From Cinnamomum chago (lineage: Eukaryota; Streptophyta; Magnoliopsida; Laurales; Lauraceae): 64,000 bases of DNA. The stretch covers positions 17,736,001 to 17,800,000 of the forward strand of contig CP142453.1 in the NCBI GenBank assembly GCA_038049695.1. The letters run 5' to 3'. The position numbers and the translations under genes were made by a program. Below the pieces are notes generated by a model. The model saw nothing but the letters and a program-made list of their open reading frames with translations. It was not told where the DNA came from and did no database searches. Below, piece by piece: positions 11,188 to 22,600 of this stretch. How positions within the stretch are numbered: position 1 is the stretch's first letter; the number at the start of each line of letters is the position of its first letter.

Positions 11188-14100
11188 ATTTTGAGTGAAC
11201 AGAACTTATATTGGCGCCAAAGTCCCTCCAACGCATGAATTTGTAGATAGCCCCCTAAGATTTATAACATTTGTAAATAAGGTCTCTTTTAAGTGTTTAG
11301 TGATACACCCCCTCCTCCTTTTTCATATTTAAAGACATTTCGTGTCCCCCCAATGAGTAGTCCTGACAAAAATAGGCAAACACCATGAGATTTGTTTGTG
11401 TTGATTTTTCTTTTTTACAAAAATGATAACTTTGGCCTTCGATTCATTAAACATAAAATGAGTACTAGTATTAGATTCTCTCTCTGAATAATTTTCTCGT
11501 GCACATGAAGTCTAATCATGTGTTTTGAAATTTTCATCTCGATCCAATGGTGGGTTGTGCATTGATTGGGTCGATTTTAACCAATTATAAGTATAGTTGT
11601 GAATTGTCATTATGATTGATTTGGAATTAATGAAATGGGTATTGTATTGGTTAAAATGGATTTATATATTGCTACTTGCTCTAATTAAGTGTATTATAGT
11701 AATGAAAAATGTTCGCTCATGGGCAATTGCATTTGCAATCTAGATCTATGGGGCTCACATAGGCGTACCTTTTAATTGTCAATATGTTGTAGGCTTAGAG
11801 AAAATACGTCAAAGCTTTTGAAATTATGCATACAAGGATAAAGAGATGAGTTTATTGTAAGCACAGTTCGTATAGGAGCATTCTTCTATATACGTAGAGG
11901 AGCGCTAGGAAATGCTGGGGCGTTTTGAAAAGAAATTGAAAGAAGTTGGAATGATTATCATCTGATGAAAGAAATAAGGGATAGGAATTAAAAACAACTA
12001 GTTTTTCTCCTCTTTTCACTCCTCACAAGGCCTGCTGGGAGTACTCACAGTTTGAAAAAAATATATATTTTTTGGGGTAAAAGGTTTTCCCAATTCATAT
12101 AGTGAATGCCCTACGCAAATTTCAAAGGCCATTGGTGGTAGAATAGGGATCCAATCAACATCATGACTGAGCCTGTTCACAAACTCAATGGAACTCAATG
12201 GCTATTGATGGTAGAATTAGTATCAAATTGGGGAGGTGAGTGTTAAGGGCTAGGATTTATCAAAATCAAATTTGAAACCAATGTAAGTTGGGCCCACCAT
12301 AACTAAAAACAACTTACTGTTTTCATGATTTAATATTGGGCCATAGCCATCTCCAATGGGAATGATTTTGGTGAATCCCACTTCCACCTTTTGAAAGGAT
12401 TTCAAAGTTTTTATAATCTTATCGCGGTCTCAACTCCTATAAAAGATGGAGCCATTTATTTTGATTGGTGTTTCATTTTTATAAATAGGCCCACAAGGAA
12501 AAAAAAAAAGGATGTTATCATTGAAGCAACAAATAGGATCTCTGTCCCTTGGGCACTTTAGTTCCTTTCCAAGTATTTTGTAGGGGGGCTCATTGAGCCT
12601 ATGTATTCCTTTTCTCTTGTGTCTCATGCCCCACAATTCGGGTGCCTCGAATTCTGCAATGTGAACTCATACATAAGCATATATATCAAATTGAAAATAA
12701 TCTAGATTCATGAAATAAAGGCACGTAATTCAGAGCTTAACTAATAATAGATATAATTAATCAATAATTAAAGTCTTAAACAACAAAACCAACTGATCAA
12801 GGTACTGAAGTTCTTAATTAAAAAAAACCATTTAAAAGTTTAATTATTAAAAGCTAATCAGATAAAAGTAATATCAAGTTCTATAGTCTTTAGATAATGC
12901 CCCCTTTCATCATATCCCCTGCTGGAAGCTTTGCCATGCACCTATTTTGCAGCATCTGAAAACAAATATATGTAAACTAATGAGCTAGAAAGCACAGCAA
13001 GTAGCATGAGACATGTCAAGAATTAAGAACGAATGAAATAACAGAGACAACATTGGAGAATAGTGATCATACAGTAAACACATTTTTGAGAAAAAAGAAT
13101 GCAATCGTTAAATTTTATTTTACTCTATCTTTATTCTATTGAATGAGTGGTACTCGATTCTAGGTTATGCCTTCACATAGATCACATAAAGAATTCACAC
13201 ACCAAAATGATATGAGACATGTTAATCATCATCATCATGTTGTCCCAATTATGTTAGGATTGGCAACATGAATTCTATTTCTCCATTCCGATCTATCCTC
13301 AAAATATTCTTTAGATAAGTTACACTTTTTCAAATCTATTTTCACTATCACTATCCACGTCCCCCTTCCAAATTTTATTTTTTTACCGGGACATCAAAAT
13401 TCAGTGAAATAAAATTCTAAAGGTAAACTAGACTCAACGGGTTGCCTGTAAAATTTCAGAATTCTTGGATATCAGGAACCTATTGAATCAAATGAATAAA
13501 TAGGGAACATACGTTCTGTAAATATTGCACAGCAAAAATCTGTGTTTGCGTTATAGATTGGAATTCAGTAAAGTTTTTACACACTCATTACGGAAGGTCT
13601 CCAAAAATTTTGAGAATTTCTTGGTGTTGGAAATAGTTTCAGGTTTGAATTTTGAAAATCCTATAACTTTTTGCACAGAGATTGGTTTTCTGTGAAATCT
13701 GTAGCATTTGAAAGTACTCTAAATGATCTCCAGGACCTAGGTAAAACAGCGTCCAAGGTCAGGTGAAAAAAAAATCTGAGAAGTCTGTTTTGCAGAAAAA
13801 CAAATTTGGCTATGCTTCATCATAAAATCTGAAATTCTGAAAATACAAGCAGGGTTCCTTCAAAGCAATTTTTATGGGTCAAAACTTCATCAAATAAGGT
13901 TCAAATCTATGGATAGTCACTTTCAAACCAGTTCAGGATTACAGGGCAAATAGTGCTTCAATGCACAACATGCAGTTTTTCAATGAAACTTGCTAGAAAA
14001 CAGGATTTTTCTTAAAAACATAAAAAAAATCAAGGGACATTATTTTCTCTAAATTCTTCAGTCCTTATGATGGGAAAACAGAACCTCTCTAACACAATGA

Positions 14101-14274
14101 AAATTTTCAGAAAAATTGGATTCCAAGTTGACTTTCCAATCAGGGAAAGTCAGTTTCCATGGAAATCACTTTCCATGAAATCACCAACGCTTGGAATTTC
14201 AGATTCCCAATATTTAGTTGCTGTAATTTTAAGTCCAACACCACATCAACATGTTTGGTGCTCAGAAATTAAAC
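11188..14274. other. Spacer between the two SKP1-like genes
   Basis: About 3 kb without a supported gene. It contains a copy of a (GAT)n-tailed repeat at 13222-13275. The stretch 13440-14020 looks like a decayed, non-coding repeat but gives no diagnostic motif. Confidence 0.5.
13222..13275 (-). repeat. (GAT)n-tailed retroposon end, inverted copy
   Basis: On the minus strand this reads ATGTTGCCAATCCTAACATA, then ATTGGGACAA, then ATGATGATGATG. The same string order occurs at 21523-21598 and 34922-34972. Confidence 0.6.
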
Positions 14275-14934
14275 TCAAGAAGAACTAGTATGGATACCAC
14301 TATTAGCTAACTGATCGCGACGACGCTGAATCTCTTTCTTTACTGAGACCATTATTGCGCTGCTTGTCCAAGAACTCAAGTTGGGGATACCCATATAATC
14401 AGCAGCCTGAAAATATGTAAAGAACAAATAAAAACAATGAACATGAAGAACATAACAAAAATACAAGTGAAACACTTGAATCAAAATCTCTACTACTGCT
14501 ACAAACTACTAATAATGAGAATCATCTCCCTCAGAACAAATATTGTTATGTGGTGTACTAGCTCCAGGTGAGATTTTGTTCCAAAGACAGCTGCGCCATT
14601 GTTAGATTGATAATATATGGTTAGAAAGAGAGGGAGAGGGGGATTGTATTACTTTTTGGAGTCCTAATATAATGTGGTCATTCACAGTCACGAAGTGGGA
14701 GTCCCAGTTCTCCATTTCTTGATCATGAACATGCTTTTTGCAGTATTCAATGACCTTGGAGAGGAGCTCTCCCCTCACTTCTGGTAGATGAATGGTGTCA
14801 TTCGCAACACCCTGCTCAATCTTGCTCTTGAGCAGCCCTGACATCATTGCAGCTGATTCATCTACCTCAAACTCCTGATCATCAGAGCTCTTGAGTTTCA
14901 AGGTTTTGGAAGAAGACGATGATGAGGACGCCAT
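14275..14934 (-). CDS. SKP1-like protein with short divergent C-terminus (copy 2)
   Basis: Exons 14653-14934 and 14275-14406, joined in phase 0, encode 137 aa. The first exon has the SKP1 BTB/POZ features: KTLKLKSSDDQEFEVDESAA, IHLPEVRGELLSKVIEYCKK and WDSHF. The second exon begins AADYMGIPNL, the SKP1 helix usually read as AANYLNIKNL, and then turns into a charged, unrelated tail (VSVKKEIQRRRDQL) with a stop. The second exon is 132 bases, exactly the length in the neighbour at 10390-10521, so the short form was probably ancestral to the duplication. A second ATG nine bases upstream (14943) is possible; the internal one matches the paralogue. A serine run follows the start. LYEL of SKP1 is replaced by ILGL, so this copy is more diverged. 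Expression is not known. Confidence 0.8.
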
Positions 14935-16692
14935 TGCATGCAAATATGAAATGAAATGAAATGAAAGCGTTTAGATTTAGATTGAAATAAGGAGGGAAGA
15001 AGAAGAATAGAAACAAGCTACTCAGTAAGGCCCAGTACTAATCATGAAAAAGTTCCATGAACATGTAAATGTTGTGGTCGGGCATTGTTTCAATGAGGTC
15101 TGGACTCATGAAAAAGGTCCACAGGCATAAATGTCATGGTTAGGCATATTGCCATTTGGTGTGATCATTTTAAGATCTCTTTAGTGGGACTGGGACCCTG
15201 ATTTCTATGATTAAGATGACCCTTGAATCGGGTTAATTATGGCGAACAATCATCCAAATTCTTCAGGTAAAGTTATTATTCAAATTTTGTAGATAAAAAT
15301 TATATTAAAATTATTTTTTAGTAAATGTTTTCCTCAATAAGAGTTTAAATCTAAAGCCATAATTTTGAGAAACTCCTCTGAGAAAAAAAAAGCATTTATT
15401 AAATCAAAGCTTTTTTTTAAAAATTATAACTTAATTTTTATTGCAAGGCTCAGTCAAGCCCTAGCCAGACCCTCAAGTTGGTGGTGGGCTTTTTAAAGTT
15501 GGGCTCTACCCTAGCCTCGGGCTAAAGGATAAGATAAGAGGAGCCCTCATTTTTTCTAAAGCTTTGGCAGGCCTGACTGGGCCAAGCCGCCTGGTCACAG
15601 GGCTGGATTGGCAGCCCAGTTGCTAGCACGCTAGTCTCATTGGCTGGTATCACGGCCATGGCATTGTATGAAGGACCTGTGGTGAAAATTTCATGTGGGT
15701 GTCAGAACTGTCCACATCGAAAGAGAGCTGAGAAGCTCATGTACATGACAACTGCTTTTCCCCCCTTTTTTTAACTGAACATGAGAATTGTTTTCTATTA
15801 CACGGAACCACGTATCGTGTCTCATAAAGAGATGAATTGAACCATTCAAGATGAATCTCATGCTCTATAATGATAAATCCTCAAATTTCATATAAAAAGG
15901 GAATGATCCCACCGTCCGATTGAGCACCATGATGGAAACGTGACTGGTGCTGATGTGATTGTTGCAGTAAATCAACTTTAGCAGACATAAGTTGAAACAT
16001 ATCTGAATGGTTTGGATTAGGATTAGCAATGGATACCCATTCAGCCTTAACCAATTTGACGGCCAGCCTAGTCTTTTAAAAACATTTGACTATCACTAGG
16101 ACAGGTGAATGAACCAGCTTGAAAGAAAATGAAAAGTTGCATTTATTCTTCAAGATCCACACACTACGCTGGTAAGAAAGGTACGTTTGAAAAATCATAT
16201 TATTAGGCATGTCCTGCACAGTGTATGATGATCTCAGATGTTCATTTGGTGGGCCACACCATATACCACTCCCATAAATCAAGTGATCCCACCCAATCCA
16301 TCTGTGGCTGGAACCATCCTCTTAAATTGCATTGGACTGGGGAAGTTCTTTGGGACATGATTCATTAGTGGGGCCCACTTGATGAGTTTAAGAACCTGCA
16401 CTGAGCAAGTGTTTTACCATGTGTGTTCATTACTACAACCAGTGTAGCCATTCATGAATTAGCCCATAAGGCCTTTGAAAAGACAGAAAAAATGAGTTTA
16501 GCCTATGATACATGATACAACACTCATCAAGTATACAACAAGTGCATTTTGTACATAGATTAGCAAAGATCTAAGTACAGGCTGGCTGACCTACTAGCAG
16601 TCAACTTTGTAGCTGTTCATTCAATCAATTCCTTTCTGATAAAAAAAAAAATGATCACTAGAAGCTAATTATCCCCGTACTCGGCGCACAGA
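14935..16692. other. Spacer between SKP1-like copy 2 and the MCA gene
   Basis: AT-rich DNA with several GGGCCCACC-like motifs typical of repeats in this window (about 16240-16400). I see no coding sequence. The part next to 16693 is the 3' untranslated region of the MCA gene. Confidence 0.5.
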
Positions 16693-19600
16693 TTATGATT
16701 CCATGTACTGAGAAAGCGGTGGGCTCGTTCTTGTTTTCTCAGGGCCTGCAAAATTTGTAGTGTGTTAACATTCTTGTGTAGGTAGGTGTTCTGTTCTGGA
16801 TTCAAACACATGATCACGACACAATGATTTTTCCACTGCTATCAATAGCATTGATGTTGGGTTAATAGAAATGCACCTTAAATTTGCATTTGGTTTAAAT
16901 ATATTGGGGAAAAAAGGACAAGCTATCTGTCCAGTAGTACATTCACTTGCAAGTTCAGTAAGATCAGAATGCAAATAAAGGAAAGGGGAAAAATTTTCCA
17001 TACCATAAACCCCACGGATCTCCACTTCTCGCCATTCTTGGATGAGGGCACAGCAGCAACACAGCAAATGTGAGAGGAAATCATCACACAAGCCTCCCTA
17101 TGAACAGAGAAGTAGAAAAGCAGCATCTTAAGGAAATATGCATTTTAGTTGAAGTGCTTCAGAAAAATACTAGCACAAAAATGCATTAGTGTCAGCTTTC
17201 GGCAAAATGAACAGATATTCTTCTTGGAAAGCCTATTGACGTATGTGATAAATTGACTTGTCTAATGAGCAACAAGTAGAAAGGGAACAAAGGAGTGATT
17301 TACCGTGATGTTCAGCTTCTTGCGGAGTTTCCTTCTGATGCAGCAAGTATAGCAACAGCACGCCAGTATCAAAGAATATGCCATCAGTTCATTGCATGCC
17401 TCTGCTGAAGCTGATGGTCATGATGTCCACAATTACTATTAGGATTGTTCCAAATACTTACATATCAAACAATATTAGTTCCTTCTATGTATTAGCTACA
17501 TATAATGAATGTGTGCATTCACAATTATATTAAAAAAACTCTGGTAATTATCTTCAGATGCAAAAGGAGGATTTGGAACTCCTCGATTTTCAAGAAAAGA
17601 TACACGAAAAAACTTGCATGCAGGACTGTATGCTTTGACATCTGAATTCAACTAAATAAGTGAAATCTAGATCACATGTAGCCTTAGGATTATTTTCTAC
17701 TTCAACAAGCTGTTATCTATTGTGTGACCACAACATGCACCCTTTTAAAATTTCTAGTCTTAAGTCGACCAAAAAAGCCTGATAACAAGTCCCTAATTTC
17801 ATTCATCTCTTCTCTGTTGAGAGTGGGAAATCTCCCATTGAGATTTCATGGGGAACACAAGGACTCTGCTGGAAAATGGAATGTAGTGAGAGAAGACCCA
17901 GATTGTGGAGTCACAGAGAACATAGGATTCTAAAATTCCTCTAAGAACAAAATTCATTTACACAGACGCCATTGTTAGAAACCGAGAGATTAGTTTCTAA
18001 AAAAATGTGTTACGACATAATGCATAAACAAAGAAAAACGGGAAAGACAAAAAAAGTATTTACCAAAAGCATGCAGGACATAAATAAACAACGATGGTTG
18101 CACTTATCAGAAAATATGGTCAGATCAAAATATATCAATACCAAAATGGGAATTAAGTGCAACAATAAAACACTACAATAGATTTCAAGTTGCTTAAAAT
18201 TAGAACATATGGCTCATAAGATGACACATAGTAAGGAACCAAAAATATCCCATGATAAAAAAATCAATCTGAAATGCATGCATGAAATATGTCCCCAAAT
18301 AAATTTAGTAATATGGAATCTTATGTTGATTACCTTATATATCATTTTTTGATAGCTCCCTGACAAAAAACTACTGCCCAAACAAAATAATAGTCAACCT
18401 GAAATTGACTTGATCATGAATGGAACACCAAGTTTGATGGATTTCAATGCACAATGATGTTGACACAAATAGTAGAACAACTTGATAAATCCAATGAAAA
18501 AATCACGATAGAATTTCTTTACTGGACCTTGAGATTATGAACAAATAGTCATTCATGGACAACAGGAAACAGGTTTTCCTGCTGATGCAGTAATGTAGTA
18601 AGATGTGCAAGAAATGTTGTATACCCAAATATTATTTTCCTTTGGAGCCAAATCCTCATCAAAGTAGTAGGAATAGATTAAATCTAGTGAAGTCTGAATG
18701 ACATTGAAATCTAATTTTCGCAGTTACCAGTGAGGACGCCCAGAGAACTCAAATGCAACGAAACATTCATAAAATACTCTATTCATGGTTTACATTCATA
18801 AAACTTAACCAAAGCAATTGTCTAAGAAGCAAGTACAAAGTTTTATAGTGCTAATTGATGTCTATAATGACAATTCAGTCAGTTGATCACAACAAAAATA
18901 ATATAAACTTACAAATATCCCTGTTAGTAGCCACCGTAGCAATCTTAGAAAATGTCCCACAAGGATAGAAGAAAGTCTTCAAACCTGTTAAAAAATCAGA
19001 GGTCTTAAATTCAATACAAAACAGCTGCCAACTGAACATGCATACATACTTAACAGATGAACTTTAAATTTAAACAAAGTTTCTTCCAAGGCAATACATA
19101 ATTAGTAGTAGTAGTAGTAGTAGTAGTAATTATTATTATTAAAAAAAATTAAAAATCATAGATTTCAGATATCTAGGCCATCAATCGAAGCACATGTTGA
19201 GTAAACAAATAGACAAGCTCATAGAAACTGTACAAATCATAAACTCAAAACCATGACATTACAGATATATTCACATGCATTTCATATTCAGATTGATAGG
19301 AAGAGCTGGCCTCGAAAGAAAATAGGAGCTGTTATGAGAACAAGATTTTAAACTCTCAAATCAAACTAAGAACCAAATGATAAAATAAGCAAAGGAAAAT
19401 GTGTTTAATTTATTCAGATAATAACTACCTTGTTAATTGTAAAGTTAATAGTGGTCCGAACCGAACTACACACGTAAAAAACTTCAGCCCAGATTTCAGT
19501 CGATGTTGGTCCATTTCAGCCAAAACTTTAATAAAAAAAACTAAATATCAGGGGACTTTTGTAATTTTTTTTATAAAAATATATGCAAAGCCTCCTACTG

Positions 19601-22600
19601 TATGCAAACTACAAAATAATTTCATTTCATATTATGAGTTGAGATTTGAGAATTCTTGTTTAATTTCACATCACCACGTACACAGAGCTTATAAATTATT
19701 CACTTGGTCTGTAGAAATAACATATTGTATCATTGGTTCAGTAGAATAAATTGAAGTATAAAATCTATATGTTAATTTTAAATTGTAATATTATTATATT
19801 TTTCTACACTTAATATATATACTATTTTTAAATTGTAATATTTCTTATATTTTCTACACTTATATAATATTCTTGTTATACCTTCCAAAATGAAACTCCA
19901 AAAAGTATTACCAAAATTCTGGATTGGCTGAAACATTTCAGTTTGGAGCCAAACTAAAATGGGGTCTGAAACGAAATTGACAACTATGAAGCCAACACGA
20001 ATGATGAAATTCCTTGAGGCTCAAGAAAAAGCTGACGAGGCAGGAAAATATGAAGGAACAGAGCAGAGTTTAATACACTCATGATTTTGGAATACGTAAA
20101 TGCCTTCTGTAGTTTATTTCCTCTATTTTTCCCCACATGATGGACACAAGTTAGGGCTAGCTGTTTATATACAGCATACAGTAAATATCAAATATGGCAC
20201 GCATGTCAAGAAAGCGATTATCATAAAACTAGTATGTCTTGCTGATGTTTCAAACTACAACCACAGGATTGTATTCAACTTCATAACAACTCCAATACAA
20301 TGGAGCTATATATTGGTTGCAGTCATCCGCTAGACCATTAAGAGTCATGAATCAATACTGATATTTTAAAGCAGGGAGATTAGTAAGAACATACATAGGG
20401 TTGGTTCTGAACAGCAACCGAGCAAATCTGAATGCCACTCTTCATGTCGGTGGGATCCTCTTCTTGATATCAGATCATGCTCCGATGAAACCGAAAAAGT
20501 TGTTCTTCTGCACTAAACTAAAACAGTTTCAGGCACCTGATACAGTATCAAGCATGTAAAGCTTATTTTTTCTAGATTATTGTTCTTTTGGAAAGTGATG
20601 AATAGGTCATATCAAAATAGGACCACGAGAAGGGACTTCTTGAAGGGGGACATTAGGTCTTTTTCTTTTTAGTTGTTTTTTATTTTGCAATTCCTACTTC
20701 CGCAGTTATTCTTTTGGAAAGTGATGAATAGGTCATATCAAAATACGACCACAAGAAGGGACATTCTTGAAGGGGAACATTAGGTCATTTTCTTTTTAGT
20801 TGTCTTTTATATTGCAATTCCTACTTCCGCAGAGAAATATGTCCTTGTCTATAGCTAGGTTTTACAGTCTTTTGTCCCTAACATTTTAAACTTGTTGAGA
20901 AATTCTATATTATATTGGTAAGACTAATTTCTTAAAAATGCAGACTGAAGACTGCCTAGGGTAGGGATGTCAAATGGGTCGGGCCGGGCGTTTGACATCC
21001 CTAGCTTAGGGTGACAAGTTCACTATCATGCAAATAGTGGCATGTCCTCTGGGCTCACTTGAGCCTACCTATGGTCGATCCTATCCCTTCACACCCACCA
21101 TTTTACAGTGAATTTGCACTCATCCAAATTCTCCTTGCAATTGGAATGATTATGCAATAAATTGACCTCATTAGGATAAATATTGTCTGAACCTTCAAGC
21201 CATCAAAGCAGTTGTTAGGATGCAGACTCAGAAGTCAAGTCTTTCAAGCAAGGGAGCCTAACACAGGAGAGAATAACTGGATTTAATGGATTCTATGACA
21301 GATCAAACCCTCGCTTATTAGATAGGTTTGATCGAAAAAGGCTTTGATTTGTCTTAATCAAGTTTCTATTAAGAAAATTGGGCAAATCAAGAATAGGGAT
21401 GGTCAAGATGAATGGTGGATTGGAATACTAATCGGTAAGCAGATGTACCATCTCATTGTAATTACGTAAGACTGCTACTGATTTTGTGATTTGGGATTTG
21501 GGTCGATAATTGATCGGGATTTAGAGATCGAAATGGAGAAACAAAACTCATGTAGCCGACCCCAACATAGTTGGGACAAGGCTTTGATGATGATGATGAA
21601 TTGATCGGGATTTGGCTCCATGAACTGTATCAACATCCCATTTTTAAAAAGCACACTTGAAATGTGTTCCAATGAGTTTTTTCCTCTGCCATATAATCCT
21701 TGCATATGGCTACGTTATTAAAGTTACCCAATTCAAGTGTCTCCACATATCGATGGAGAAAAAAGACAGCAATGTCTACAAGCTGCAAGTATGACAAATA
21801 TGTCAAGAGAACATTCAAAATAAACATATAAGAGTAACATGTTATACAGTGTTTATACTGAAAAAGAAATGGAAACTGACCTCATAGCTGTATGACTGTC
21901 ATTGTGTTGCCTATCATAGTTTTCATTGAAGGAGTGCGCGTGCTTGTCATCTGAACTGTTAGGCTCTTCTTTCGTTGAATTTTTTAGGTTTGAACTCTCC
22001 TCGGGTGGAGAACTAGCCATAGTTTCAGTGACGTCAAGTAAACGTTGTATCACTTCACATTGGTTGACGTCCATATTAGCTTGTGACATTTGTAGTTCTG
22101 CCTGGAGCTTCTCATACTCTCTTTGGAGGACTTCATCAAAAGGCAAGTTAGGGTAGGAACATGATAGAGTCTTTTTCAGAACCATCGCATCATTTTTTGA
22201 GGGATCAGGCTTTAGAATTGCAGCCGTAACCTTTCTGTCCTCTTCATCCAAAATGTACTCACGTTGATCCCTTTCAATATCTTCCAACCGCTCCTAACAA
22301 ATTGAAAGCGTAAGGTTTTTATCAACAAGAAAACAACAACAAAAAAATGAAGCTAGTTCAAAATCCCCATTATTTTTGAAATCCTTATGTTTGTCTACAT
22401 ATGGTCCCCTTAGATGTTTTTTTCTTTTTCATAATTGCCTGCTAAAGGAAAATTTCCTGCTTCCACTTGCAACTTTGACGAAGGGATACAGCACTGACCA
22501 CCAAAATGGCTATCATACAAGTAGAACCAAAAGGAGCGATTCCACAGTGAAACTAAAGGTTTTCTGTTGTCTATTTTCTCTTCTGTCTGTAAATTGTTGG

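Noticed and set aside
13227-13240. Short direct repeats (ATC)n as a CRISPR-like array
   Set aside because: It is a trinucleotide tail of a retroposon in a plant genome; no spacers.
21926-22156. Plus-strand frame within MCA exon 2
   Set aside because: Antisense of a well-supported coding exon.
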